NCBI RefSeq assembly: GCF_013618635.1
Contig: NZ_JABLSJ010000015.1
Location: forward strand, 1 to 64,000
DNA from: Thalassobacillus sp. CUG 92003
GTDB lineage: Bacteria; Bacillota; Bacilli; Bacillales; Halobacillaceae
Direction: 5' to 3'
Length of the DNA: 64,000 nt
Positions within the stretch are counted from its first letter, which is position 1. Every line of letters begins with the position of its first letter. Of the stretch, positions 50,926-59,385 are shown one piece after another. Made by a program: the position numbers and the translations under genes. The notes beneath the pieces were generated by a model. That model did not search any database. It was not told the DNA's origin and worked only from the letters and a program-made list of their open reading frames with translations.

Positions 50926-51608
50926 TAGGTCATAAGATGACTGGAGCGCCATTTGCGCGAATGATGAATCAAGTTGCCGATTTTTTCAAGGATCGGCTCT
51001 ATACTTTCTCCCCGTTGCAGCAGATCGTAATCCGCAATATCCAGGCGCAGGACCGGGCAAGCATTAAAGCTTTCAATCCAGTTCTCATAGCGCTTGAACA
51101 TCTCTTCCCAATACTCGATTGGCGTCTGCTGCTCCATCGGACGGCCGCGGTCTTTAATCCGATTTAAAATATGATCAAACGACCCTTCCAAATAGATAAG
51201 CAAATCAGGATGAGGGAAATAGGGTGTCATCACCATGGCGTCAAATAAGCTCTTATAGGTGTCATAATCCGTTTCAGACATGGTCCCCTTCTCATAATGC
51301 ATGCGGGCGAAAATCCCTGTATCTTCATAGATGGAACGGTCCTGAATGAAGCCGCCCCCATATTCGAAAATTTTCTTCTGCTCTTTAAATCGCTCAGCGA
51401 GAAAATAAATTTGCAGGTGAAAGCTCCAACGCTCAAAATCATGGTAAAACTTATCTAAATAGGGGTTCGTTTCGACTTTTTCAAGCGACGTCCGGAAATT
51501 CAACGCTTTGGATAGGGCGTTCGTCATCGTTGATTTGCCCACCCCTACTGTACCGGCGATTGTGATGACACTGTCATGAGGAATACCGTATTGTTCTCTC
51601 GTGTTCAT
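50925..51608 (-). CDS. dck: deoxyadenosine/deoxycytidine kinase
   Basis: This 227-residue deoxynucleoside kinase phosphorylates salvaged dA and dC. The P-loop 'GTVGVGKSTMTNAL' is near residue 19, with 'DRSIYEDTGIFA' (DRS motif) and the 'RGRPME' lid arginines. It overlaps dgk by 4 bp and closely follows the B. subtilis Dck pattern ('KFYHDFERWSFHLQIYFLAE'). Confidence 0.95.
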   Translation of the reverse strand: MNTREQYGIPHDSVITIAGTVGVGKSTMTNALSKALNFRTSLEKVETNPYLDKFYHDFERWSFHLQIYFLAERFKEQKKIFEYGGGFIQDRSIYEDTGIFARMHYEKGTMSETDYDTYKSLFDAMVMTPYFPHPDLLIYLEGSFDHILNRIKDRGRPMEQQTPIEYWEEMFKRYENWIESFNACPVLRLDIADYDLLQRGESIEPILEKIGNLIHHSRKWRSSHLMT

Positions 51609-52246
51609 TTATAAACTTCTCCTTTGCTTAAATGCTGCTCGACTTGGGAGATGATCGCCTGCAGATGATCCTGGTGTTTAACGAAATCGGTATCATCTCC
51701 ATTGATCCGAATCACCGGTATGTCAGGATGTGACGCTTCAAAATGATTCATGAAGTCCTCATAATCCTGCGACAGCTGCTGTAAGTATGATGCTTGTATA
51801 TTAGCCTCTACATCGCGATCCCGCATACGAATCCTATCCATTAAGGTATCCAAACTGGCATGTAAATAAATCATCATATTCGGCCGCGGCATATCATGCG
51901 TTAAAATATCAAAAATCTGCGAGTACTTTTCAAACTGTTTCTCTTGCAGGGTGCGGCGAGCAAAGATCATGTTTTTGGAAATATGGTAATCCGCAATCAC
52001 GGGCTTCCCCATCTGTAAGTATTTTTGTTCAATATCCTCCAGCTGTTTGAACCGATTGCAAAGGAAAAACATTTCAGTTTGGAAACTCCACTCTTCAATA
52101 TTTTCATAAAACTTGCCTAAAAACGGATTCTCCTCAACGATTTCCTGTAGTAAGTGAAAATCAAAGTGGGAGGCGAGCTTTTTAGACAGAGACGTTTTCC
52201 CCACACCAATGGGCCCTTCAACCGCTATGAAAGGTAATTGTCCCAT
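51605..52246 (-). CDS. dgk: deoxyguanosine kinase
   Basis: This 213-residue kinase phosphorylates deoxyguanosine. It has P-loop 'EGPIGVGKTSLSKKL', then 'FFLCNRFKQLED' and the 'ADYHISKN' segment (ADYH in place of DRS), typical of Dgk. It is first in the dgk-dck pair and preceded by AAGGAGGAG. Both genes lie after serS in Bacillus as well. Confidence 0.95.
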   Translation of the reverse strand: MGQLPFIAVEGPIGVGKTSLSKKLASHFDFHLLQEIVEENPFLGKFYENIEEWSFQTEMFFLCNRFKQLEDIEQKYLQMGKPVIADYHISKNMIFARRTLQEKQFEKYSQIFDILTHDMPRPNMMIYLHASLDTLMDRIRMRDRDVEANIQASYLQQLSQDYEDFMNHFEASHPDIPVIRINGDDTDFVKHQDHLQAIISQVEQHLSKGEVYK

Positions 52247-52310
52247 CCCTTCTCCTCCTTCAATATGTTAACGAAAGACATCATTCGATACGTTTAGACA
52301 GACAGATAAT

Positions 52311-52339
52311 ATTTTATCATATTACCTATAAGGAAGTAA
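52311..52339 (-). promoter_or_regulatory. candidate dgk-dck promoter
   Basis: TTACTT and TAAAAT with a 17-bp spacer on the minus strand, about 65 bp before dgk. Confidence 0.55.
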
Positions 52340-52370
52340 TGATCCTATGTAAATTTCCAAAATTGATCGC

Positions 52371-52399
52371 TTTTCAATAGGGTCGGTTTTTTGTATAAT
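52371..52399 (+). promoter_or_regulatory. tRNA-Arg promoter
   Basis: TTTTCA and a perfect TATAAT with a 17-bp spacer; the tRNA begins 25 bp after the -10. Confidence 0.65.
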
Positions 52400-52423
52400 A
52401 AAATACGCACGATTTTTAAATAG

Positions 52424-52496
52424 GCCCCCGTAGCTCAGGGGATAGAGCATCGGTTTCCTAAACCGTGTGTCGCAGGTTCGAATCCTGCCGGGGGCG
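52424..52496 (+). tRNA. trn-Arg: tRNA-Arg (CCU)
   Basis: A 73-base cloverleaf with acceptor GCCCCCG / CGGGGGC, anticodon loop TTCCTAA (anticodon CCU), and T-arm GCAGGTTCGAATCCTGC. CCA is not encoded. The first pair of the anticodon stem (27-43) is U-U rather than Watson-Crick; the other four pairs are intact. Confidence 0.95.
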
Positions 52497-52576
52497 CTCT
52501 TAATATGTAACCTTTCTTTTCTTATTTTTATTGTAAAATCGATTGAATTCGACATCGTTTGCTATACACTAAAAGA

Positions 52577-52637
52577 GTAGTCAGGACTTCCCTTAACATA
52601 TGACTACCACCCCGCCTGCACGTGGCGGGGTTTTATT
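52577..52637 (+). ncRNA. candidate small RNA with two hairpins
   Basis: TTGAAT (52543) and TACACT (52565) with a 16-bp spacer predict a start at about 52577. From there GTAGTCA pairs with TGACTAC over 17 bases, and a second hairpin (ACCCCGCC / GGCGGGGT) followed by TTTTATTTT ends it at about 52637. The second hairpin could instead end the tRNA-Arg transcript. Between 52497 and 52771 there is no coding gene. Confidence 0.4.
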
Positions 52638-52739
52638 TTAATCCATGAAATCTTCATTGCTGAATGCGATGAAGATTTTTTATATGGAACGATTACTTTA
52701 TTTTTCCTGTATACATTTAGGCTGTTATTTCATATAATA

Positions 52740-52753
52740 AGAACAAACGTTCG
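52740..52753. promoter_or_regulatory. LexA/DinR-type SOS box
   Basis: AGAACAAACGTTCG matches the B. subtilis SOS box CGAAC-N4-GTTCG in all but the first base. It directly follows a TATAAT (52733-52738), so LexA would block the promoter of the Y-family polymerase gene. Confidence 0.8.
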
Positions 52754-52771
52754 TGTTGTGAGGTGAGAACA

Positions 52772-54028
52772 TTGGATTATTCAGGGTATCCGAGGCATGA
52801 TGTGCTGTGCATTGATATGCGTTCCTTTTATGCCAGCGTGGAGTGTGTGAAAAGAGGGCTTGACCCACGGGAAGCTCTGCTTGCCGTTGTGGGTGACACC
52901 GAACGAAAAGGGAGTATCGTGTTGGCTGCGTCGCCTGCCTTGAAGAAAAAGCATGGCATCAGTAATGTCAGCCGCTATTTCGAGCTGCCGCGTGATCCGA
53001 ACATTGTGATTGCACCGGCTCATATGGGGGATTATCTCGAGGTTTCCGTTGAGATTACGAAAATGATCAAGAATCTTGTGCCTAAGGAAGCGATTCATGT
53101 CTATTCCGTGGATGAGTTATGGGTCACCATTGATGGTTTGGAAAAGCTATATGGAAAACCGTATGAAATTGCGCGGCTGATTCAATTTGAAATTAGCGAT
53201 CAATTCGGCATTGAGTCCGTGATCGGGATTGGGGATAATAAGTTTCTGGCAAAAGTCGTGATGGATATTCATGCGAAAAAGGCGGCAGATGGCATTGCGG
53301 AATGCCGGTATGAGGATGTGGAGGAAAAGTTGTGGCCGTGTGAGATTCAGCATATTTGGGGCATTGGCTCACGCATGACGCGCAATTTGAACCGGATGGG
53401 CATTTTAAATCTGGGGCAGTTGGCCCGTCATCCTTTGAAGTATCTCAAAAAGCACTATGGTGTCATGGGAGAACAGCTGTATTGGCACGCATGGGGCGTT
53501 GATTTAAGTCCGGTTTACGGGCAGTTTGTCAAGACAGAGCAGAAGTCCTACGGCCACGGGGTGACGTTATTGCGAGATTATGAACGAGACGAAATTTTCG
53601 CGTGTCTGCTGGATTTATGTGAGGAAGCCTGTAAGCGGGCAAGGCATGATGACCAAGAGGGGCGGACTGTACACCTGGGAATCGGGTACTCCAGCGAAAC
53701 AGGCGGCGGCTTCAGCCGGTCGATGTCTGTGCAATCTCCGACGAATATTACGATGGATGTTTACCACATGTGCCTGCAATTATTTCAACGCTTCTATGAC
53801 GGGGAAAGTAAAATCAGACGGGCTTCTGTGGCTCTGACAAATTTAGAGGATGAAATGGCTGTGCAATTAAACTTGTTTGATGACCAGCCGAAGAAAAAAG
53901 ATTTAGCTGAGGCTATGGATCAGATCAGAGATAAATACGGGGCCACAGCGGTGCTCAGAGCCAGCAGTTACACTAGTGGAGGCATCACGCTAGAGCGCAG
54001 CAAGAAGATTGGCGGCCACTATGCTTAA
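52772..54028 (+). CDS. SOS-type Y-family DNA polymerase (UvrX/YqjW-like)
   Basis: This 418-residue protein is a UmuC/DinB-superfamily translesion polymerase. Catalytic acids are in 'IDMRSFYASVE' and 'YSVDELWV', with 'ASPALKKKHGI' and 'GIGDNKFLAK' typical of the UvrX/YqjW branch. The C-terminal 'VQLNLFDD' fits the beta-clamp binding motif QLxLF. The TTG at 52772 lies 5 bases after AGGTGA; a GTG three codons upstream overlaps that site. A LexA-like box precedes it, so it is probably DNA-damage induced. Confidence 0.92.
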   Translation: MDYSGYPRHDVLCIDMRSFYASVECVKRGLDPREALLAVVGDTERKGSIVLAASPALKKKHGISNVSRYFELPRDPNIVIAPAHMGDYLEVSVEITKMIKNLVPKEAIHVYSVDELWVTIDGLEKLYGKPYEIARLIQFEISDQFGIESVIGIGDNKFLAKVVMDIHAKKAADGIAECRYEDVEEKLWPCEIQHIWGIGSRMTRNLNRMGILNLGQLARHPLKYLKKHYGVMGEQLYWHAWGVDLSPVYGQFVKTEQKSYGHGVTLLRDYERDEIFACLLDLCEEACKRARHDDQEGRTVHLGIGYSSETGGGFSRSMSVQSPTNITMDVYHMCLQLFQRFYDGESKIRRASVALTNLEDEMAVQLNLFDDQPKKKDLAEAMDQIRDKYGATAVLRASSYTSGGITLERSKKIGGHYA

Positions 54029-54052
54029 AGAATGTAAGGTGAGGTGCAGACT

Positions 54053-54274
54053 ATGAATGGCGTGCTTTCTCGTGCTTTGCGAGCTAAACAGAAGCTTGAC
54101 CTGATTTATGTGGACAGTGACGGGCAAGTTTCCCAACGGGTCATCCGGGTGCTTGAGCTCAGAGAGGATGAGATCCTTGCTTATTGCTACACGCGAAGAA
54201 GGGTCAGAACGTTCAAAAAAGCTAATGTCCTATCCCTCTACCCATACCAAAGACGTAAGAGAATGGAGGCTTAA
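54053..54274 (+). CDS. minimal WYL-like domain protein
   Basis: This 73-residue protein looks like a stand-alone WYL-type beta domain: 'ALRAKQKLDLIYVDSDGQ' then 'ILAYCYTRRRVRTFKKANVL', which follows the WYL pattern of a start, 'R(V)I.VLEL' and '(L)AYC..R..VRTF'. WYL domains bind ligands or nucleic acids in many DNA-damage and defence regulators. It lies 24 bp after the polymerase and overlaps the YolD gene by 1 bp, so it is in the SOS operon. Its role there is not known to me. Confidence 0.7.
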   Translation: MNGVLSRALRAKQKLDLIYVDSDGQVSQRVIRVLELREDEILAYCYTRRRVRTFKKANVLSLYPYQRRKRMEA

Positions 54275-54615
54275 TGATGGCTGATAGCAATGATCGCGGC
54301 TCGATCAAATGGACATCGTTGATGCTGCCGGAACATGTCGAGATGATTAAAGCGGCGTGGGAAGAAGATGAACATGTCGAGAAAGGCACGTTAGATGAGC
54401 AGCAAATTGAAGCGATCAACTTTACGTTAGAGCAAGCGGTCGAGGAGCAGCTGGTCGTTGAGATCAAATACTATAACGGCAGCGGATACAGCTATGTACA
54501 GGGAAAAGTGAAAGCCGTCGAGTCCAGATCTCGAGACGTTCATTGTATCCAGGAGAAGACCCAGCAAGCGATGACGATCAAGCTAGACGACATCCTTGAT
54601 ATGACGGTATTATGA
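54274..54615 (+). CDS. YolD-like protein, first copy
   Basis: This 113-residue protein matches the YolD family ('SLMLPEHVEMIKAAWEE' and 'QQIEAINFTLEQAVEEQL'), small proteins usually encoded next to UvrX/YqjW polymerases and thought to control them. The first ATG overlaps the previous stop; a second ATG at 54277 is better spaced from GGAGG. It is the last gene of the SOS cassette. Confidence 0.85.
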   Translation: MMADSNDRGSIKWTSLMLPEHVEMIKAAWEEDEHVEKGTLDEQQIEAINFTLEQAVEEQLVVEIKYYNGSGYSYVQGKVKAVESRSRDVHCIQEKTQQAMTIKLDDILDMTVL

Positions 54616-54709
54616 GAAAAAGACGAGACATCCTGCTAAGGACTCCTTTACATTTAGCTGGTAATCGCTTAATCTAACAGTATTTAGCAGAATGTGGAGG
54701 CCGTGTGTA

Positions 54710-56077
54710 ATGAAGGCATTAAATCGCTTCAACAAAACGAATATATTGAATTATTTATCAACCGTTCAATTAATCGTCATCTTCTATGTTTCCGCCGTTC
54801 TTATATCAACTGGGCTCGTGAGTCTTCCGTTTCTTCATCGTCCGGGCGTTGATTTAAGTTTTATCGACGGATTATTCACCGCGGTCAGTGCGGTGAGCGT
54901 CACCGGTCTAACCGTAGTTTCCACAGCGGATACCTTCAATACGGGAGGGTATTTCGTTTTAATTTTCATCCTTCAGTTCGGCGGTATCGGAATCATGACT
55001 CTGGGCACATTCATTTGGATGGTACTCGGACAAAAAATCGGACTGAGGCGGAGAGATTTGATCAAAACCGACCAAAATCGTGCCACATTTGCGGGCTTAG
55101 TTAAACTGGTCAAGCAAATATTGATCATTATTGTCATCACGGAACTGATCGGGGCAGTGATTCTGGGCACCTATTTTATCTCGTATTTCCCCACTGTTCC
55201 CGAAGCCTTCATGCAAGGGTTGTTTGCTTCTGTCAGTGCAACGACGAATGCGGGCTTTGACATAACGGGCACGTCGCTTATCCCCTTTGCGGATGACTAT
55301 TTTGTGCAAGTGGTTAACATCATATTGCTCATTTTCGGTTCAATCGGTTTCCCAGTCTTGATTGAAGTGAAGGATTTCTTGTTGAATAAAAAAGGCCCGA
55401 TGTCACGTTTTTCCTTGTTTGCCAAATTAACGACGACCACCTATTTCACATTGATGCTGCTCGGCGCTCTCTTTATCTTTATATTTGATCGTACGCATTT
55501 CTTTAAAGATAAAGCCTGGCATGAATCCTTTTTCTATGCGTTGTTCCAATCGGTCACCACCCGAAACGGCGGACTCGCCACGATGGACGTCAGTGAATTT
55601 ACAATCCCGACCCTGATCGTTATTTGCGTTCTCATGTTCATAGGGGCATCTCCCAGCAGTGTCGGAGGCGGCATACGTACGACGACCTTCGCGATCGCTG
55701 TGCTGAGCATCCTTACCTATGCCCGGGGAAAAACCAATATCCGCATATTCAATCGCGAAATTCATCAGGAGGATATTTTCCGCTCGTTCATCGTTATTCA
55801 CAGCGCGTTTATGATTTGTGCACTTGGTGTTATTTTACTTAATTATTTTGAACCCCAGTTCAGTTTGATGGAAATATTATTTGAAGTCTCCTCAGCATTT
55901 GGGACGACAGGTTTGTCGATGGGCATTACGTCAGATCTTCACACTGTCGGGAAATTGGTTATCATATGCTTGATGTTTATCGGCCGAATCGGTATCTTCT
56001 CGTTCCTTTTCTTAGTTCGAGGTCAAGTTATTAAAGATCGATATCATTATCCTAAGGAGAACGTCACCATTGGCTAA
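54710..56077 (+). CDS. Trk/Ktr-type potassium channel subunit
   Basis: This 455-residue protein belongs to the TrkH/KtrB superfamily of K+ uptake channels. Four pore loops carry the filter glycines: 'AVSVTGLTVV', 'ATTNAGFDIT', 'TTRNGGLATM' and 'AFGTTGLSMG'. The length fits KtrB or KtrD. No ktrA/ktrC (RCK subunit) lies beside it, so its regulatory partner is elsewhere. The ATG at 54710 has GGAGG nine bases upstream. It sits between two YolD genes. Confidence 0.92.
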   Translation: MKALNRFNKTNILNYLSTVQLIVIFYVSAVLISTGLVSLPFLHRPGVDLSFIDGLFTAVSAVSVTGLTVVSTADTFNTGGYFVLIFILQFGGIGIMTLGTFIWMVLGQKIGLRRRDLIKTDQNRATFAGLVKLVKQILIIIVITELIGAVILGTYFISYFPTVPEAFMQGLFASVSATTNAGFDITGTSLIPFADDYFVQVVNIILLIFGSIGFPVLIEVKDFLLNKKGPMSRFSLFAKLTTTTYFTLMLLGALFIFIFDRTHFFKDKAWHESFFYALFQSVTTRNGGLATMDVSEFTIPTLIVICVLMFIGASPSSVGGGIRTTTFAIAVLSILTYARGKTNIRIFNREIHQEDIFRSFIVIHSAFMICALGVILLNYFEPQFSLMEILFEVSSAFGTTGLSMGITSDLHTVGKLVIICLMFIGRIGIFSFLFLVRGQVIKDRYHYPKENVTIG

Positions 56078-56155
56078 GTGGTCATTCATGGCCAATAACA
56101 AACGAAAGTAGACAGTGGTTCTCACGTTTTCGTGTTTACCTTTTAGGTTATACCA

Positions 56156-56169
56156 AGAACAAATGTTCG
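56156..56169. promoter_or_regulatory. second LexA/DinR-type SOS box
   Basis: AGAACAAATGTTCG matches CGAAC-N4-GTTCG in all but the first base and lies 24 bases before the second YolD start. TATACC (56150) may be the -10. Confidence 0.75.
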
Positions 56170-56192
56170 CATTTTACAGGAGGGATGGGGAA

Positions 56193-56531
56193 ATGGCAAA
56201 ACGAAATCGAGAGCAGACGAAGCAGTGGACGACCATGATGCTGCCGGAACAGGTGGCAAGGCTGAAACAAACATGGCAGGGTGATGCACGTGTAGAGAAA
56301 GGTTTGATTGACGAGCGCAAAGCTGTCGAGATTGATTTCTTGCTGCAACGAGCAGTCAATGACAATCTTCCTGTGGCGGTTGAATACGTGAATAGCATAA
56401 ATAAGGACGTTCTGGAGCTGAAAATCGATAGGATGAACAGGGTGGAACGAAAAATTTATGCAAAAGATTGGCACACCAAGAAACCTGTAACACTTAACCT
56501 TGACGATGTTACAAATCTCCATATCGTATAG
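56193..56531 (+). CDS. YolD-like protein, second copy
   Basis: This 112-residue protein has the same YolD pattern ('TMMLPEQVARLKQTW', 'AVEIDFLLQRAVNDNLP') but is clearly divergent from the first copy. There is no polymerase gene beside it, yet it has its own LexA-like box. The ATG at 56193 follows AGGAGGGATG; the longer frame begins before the SOS box. Confidence 0.83.
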   Translation: MAKRNREQTKQWTTMMLPEQVARLKQTWQGDARVEKGLIDERKAVEIDFLLQRAVNDNLPVAVEYVNSINKDVLELKIDRMNRVERKIYAKDWHTKKPVTLNLDDVTNLHIV

Positions 56532-56612
56532 ATGGCGTTATTTCCTGAGAAATAATCAGTCTGGAACGAGATGTTTTGTACCAAAACCCGAGAAACGAGA
56601 GGGGAAGGGCCT

Positions 56613-57164
56613 TTGAAGAAGCAGGTATTATGTATTCATAGTGCTGGACCGCAAGAAGGAAATCAGGGAAGCAGTCACTTAATTGCCTATTTGCAACAAT
56701 TGCTAGGGACGGAGTATTCCATATTAACTCCTGCTATGCCGGATCCCGAAAATCCAAATTATGCCCGGTGGAAAAGCAAGCTGGCAAGCGAGTTAGCGGC
56801 CTTAAATGGAGAGGTCATTTTGATTGGCCATTCTTTAGGTGGCTCCGTATTGCTGAAATTCTTGTCTGAAGAAGCTTGCGATCTTGTTATCAAAGGGTTG
56901 TTTTTACTTGGGTCACCCTACTGGGGGGTGGACCAAGACTGGGTGGCTGAAGAATTTGAACTTCCCAGCGACTTCACCTCAACCCTTCCCTTGATCCGAC
57001 ACCTGTTTCTGTATCATAGTCGGGACGATGATGTTGTACCGTTAACTCATATGGAACAGTATGTGCGTAAATTGCCTCACGCGAAAACACGTGTGTTCAA
57101 GCATCAGGGTCACTTATTTGAGAACGGTGTGGCTGAACTGATATCCGACATTCAATCTTTATGA
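56613..57164 (+). CDS. small alpha/beta-hydrolase, RBBP9/YdeN-like
   Basis: This 183-residue protein is a small serine hydrolase of the RBBP9/YdeN type. The nucleophile elbow is 'IGHSLGGSV', the acid is in 'YHSRDDDVVP' and the His in 'HQGHLF'. The start is a TTG after GAGGGG; an upstream in-frame start lacks a site. Substrate is unknown. Confidence 0.85.
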   Translation: MKKQVLCIHSAGPQEGNQGSSHLIAYLQQLLGTEYSILTPAMPDPENPNYARWKSKLASELAALNGEVILIGHSLGGSVLLKFLSEEACDLVIKGLFLLGSPYWGVDQDWVAEEFELPSDFTSTLPLIRHLFLYHSRDDDVVPLTHMEQYVRKLPHAKTRVFKHQGHLFENGVAELISDIQSL

Positions 57165-57203
57165 AAAAAGGTAAATATTAACATATCCTCAACATAAAAC
57201 GAA

Positions 57204-57320
57204 CTACACAAAAATGCCGAAACGATTTCACTGAAATTGTTTCGGCACGTTTGTGTTTCAAAAGGGGTGTTCCATGACAACTCCGTCAAAACGCGCTTCT
57301 TTCCACGGGCACGGTCTCAG
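57204..57320 (+). repeat. hairpin-plus-tail repeat, copy C
   Basis: Arms 57206-57223 and 57239-57256 pair with two mismatches (ACACAAAAA, TGCCGAAAC). The tail carries GGTGTTCCATGAC and CTCCGTCAAAACG, as in copy A, then CTTTCCACGGGCACGG. The gap between the hydrolase and the HD-GYP gene holds nothing else. Confidence 0.75.
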
Positions 57321-57341
57321 CGTGTTAGTTATTGGAGGGAG

Positions 57342-58442
57342 CTAACCGAAGGAGATGTCTTTTTGCTTGTCCACCTTTTTATTCTTGAATTCGTCATATA
57401 GTGAAGGAAAAAGCTGCTCAAAGGCCTCTACAAGGACGGGGTCAAACTGGGTTCCTTTGTTTTCTAAAATGATGTTTTTGGCTTTGACCGGCGAAAAGGC
57501 AGCTCTGTACGAGCGTGTGGAGGTCATGGCATCAAATGCATCAACGACCGATATGATTTTGGCATACAGCGGAATCGCTTCCCCAGGCAGCTGGGCGGGG
57601 TAGCCATGCCCGTCGATGCGTTCATGATGAAAGGATATCGCATCTACTATTTCGGTTTGGAAACCTAATTCCTGGGCAATTTCACTGCCGTAAGTCGGGT
57701 GGAGTTTGATCGTTTCGTACTCGTCTTCAGTTAAAGGCCCTTCTTTTTGCAAGACGTGAGTAGGCAAATGTAATTTCCCGATGTCATGCAGCAGCGATGC
57801 CACCCGCAAGGTCTCAATATCAATTTTATAGCCTTGTTGTTTTAACTGTTTCCCTAATCTTACGCTGTAATCAGAAACACGGACGGAGTGACCCTGGGTA
57901 TACACATCCTTCGCTTCAATCGCCATGACCAAAGCTCTCATCGTCTTCGTGTACAGGCTGTTCCGTTTTTCATATTGGGTCATCACCCTGGCGACAAATT
58001 GTAAAATTAGGATATACGCGAGAAAAATGCTGAAATGGACAATCGTCAGGGATAAGCTGAAGCTTAACTCAGGCTGAAGCAAAGTGACAGCGAGGTAAGC
58101 TGCAAGTGATGTTCCAAATATAAAAATAAAATATCGGCTTTTCTTAAACAACATAGCGAAAATCGGATTAAAAAAGAACAGTTTGATGCCTAAAAAAGGT
58201 GCGGCGTAATACAAGGCCGCCGCAAATAACGTTCCGTTCAGCAGAAATAAATAGTTCTGAAGATTCGCATCAAAATACTTATGTAACAGTGTGAAGGGTA
58301 AAAAACCAAATAATAAGACGCTCAGGATTAGATAAAATTCACCGTTGAGCTTCGTATCCAGGGAAAGCGTCAGCACAACCAGAGTAAGGGCTCCGATTCC
58401 GCTTGCAATCCAAGCTGACTTAAGAATTTTTTTCATGTTCAT
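57342..58442 (-). CDS. HD-GYP domain phosphodiesterase with membrane sensor
   Basis: This 366-residue protein has about six N-terminal helices (to about residue 155) and a canonical HD-GYP domain with 'GHSVRVSDYSV', 'LLHDIGKLHLP', 'HHERIDGHGYP' and 'VVDAFDAMTS'. Such enzymes usually hydrolyse cyclic di-GMP. In contrast to the copy after gyrA, all motif residues are intact. The ATG at 58442 follows GGTGAC; a second ATG at 58436 is possible. Confidence 0.9.
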   Translation of the reverse strand: MNMKKILKSAWIASGIGALTLVVLTLSLDTKLNGEFYLILSVLLFGFLPFTLLHKYFDANLQNYLFLLNGTLFAAALYYAAPFLGIKLFFFNPIFAMLFKKSRYFIFIFGTSLAAYLAVTLLQPELSFSLSLTIVHFSIFLAYILILQFVARVMTQYEKRNSLYTKTMRALVMAIEAKDVYTQGHSVRVSDYSVRLGKQLKQQGYKIDIETLRVASLLHDIGKLHLPTHVLQKEGPLTEDEYETIKLHPTYGSEIAQELGFQTEIVDAISFHHERIDGHGYPAQLPGEAIPLYAKIISVVDAFDAMTSTRSYRAAFSPVKAKNIILENKGTQFDPVLVEAFEQLFPSLYDEFKNKKVDKQKDISFG

Positions 58443-58649
58443 AACGTCACCACTTCTGAAAAAAGTATTAGGTATATTTTACTTCTTTTTACTAATTTCG
58501 ACAATGTATTTTCGATTCTTTATGGCGAATTGAATCTTTCTGTGCTAACTGAGCATGGAAGAACGCACATATGATAGGCTTGAGGAAGTGAAACGTGAAG
58601 GCGTTCGAAAACGTATTCCAGCTATTAAATAAAAAGGATGGACCCGCCT

Positions 58650-59303
58650 ATGAAAACCCAGATGGTTATCGGCGTTATACTAGCTGTTGTGTTAACTCAA
58701 ATTCCTATCATCGGTCGTTATTTCTCCGTGGTCAATACGCTGATTCATGAGAGTGGGCATTCGCTCATGGCCTTGCTTACGGGGGGAGAAGTACGACGTA
58801 TTTCATTGTTTGCTAGTACGGAAGGGGCTACGATGACGGCGCATCGGTCCTGGCTGAGCCAGGTATTGACCAGCGCGTCGGGGTATGTCTTTTCTTCTGT
58901 TATTGCGTTTCTGTTATTTTATCTCATCTATAAAGGTCACAGTCATATCGTGATTTATATTTTGCTAGGCTTTCTTGCTATCAATCTCGTGTTCTGGGTA
59001 CGGAATGTGTACGGCATCTTCTGGCTCGTGACGTTCGGGGCTGGCTTCATTTGGATGTTGCGCAGCGGTCATGAGACCGTGATTCAATATGTGCTCGTTT
59101 TCATCGCTTCTCTATTGTTCGTTAAAGCTATTACGAGCGCATTTGAAATTATGGTGCTCAGTTTCATCTCGCCCCACCAGGCAGGCGATGCCACCAATCT
59201 CGCTCAAGCCACCTGGATGCTTCCCGCCCAGGTGTGGGGGATCCTATTCTTCCTCCAATCCCTTTACTTCGGCTGGCTCACCATCAAGAAAATCTGGCTG
59301 TGA
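58650..59303 (+). CDS. M50-like membrane metalloprotease
   Basis: This 217-residue protein has about six helices and an N-terminal zinc motif 'HESGH' (HExxH) in the helix at about 37-41, typical of the M50B-like (YugP/peptidase M50) group. The second ATG (58650) is better spaced from AAGGATGG than the first. A downstream NPDG-type third ligand is not obvious, so substrate and activity are uncertain. It lies 82 bp before the EutH gene. Confidence 0.8.
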   Translation: MKTQMVIGVILAVVLTQIPIIGRYFSVVNTLIHESGHSLMALLTGGEVRRISLFASTEGATMTAHRSWLSQVLTSASGYVFSSVIAFLLFYLIYKGHSHIVIYILLGFLAINLVFWVRNVYGIFWLVTFGAGFIWMLRSGHETVIQYVLVFIASLLFVKAITSAFEIMVLSFISPHQAGDATNLAQATWMLPAQVWGILFFLQSLYFGWLTIKKIWL

Positions 59304-59385
59304 CACAAGATCTGCGTACCTGGTACGAAAAGGGGAATTTCAAATGAGCCGGGTGTGTCATTATGTTGGGAAGGGGGCGTGAGTG

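Noticed and set aside
52322-52555. Minus-strand open frame of 77 codons across tRNA-Arg
   Set aside because: It is the antisense of the tRNA; such frames are common artefacts and it has no ribosome site.
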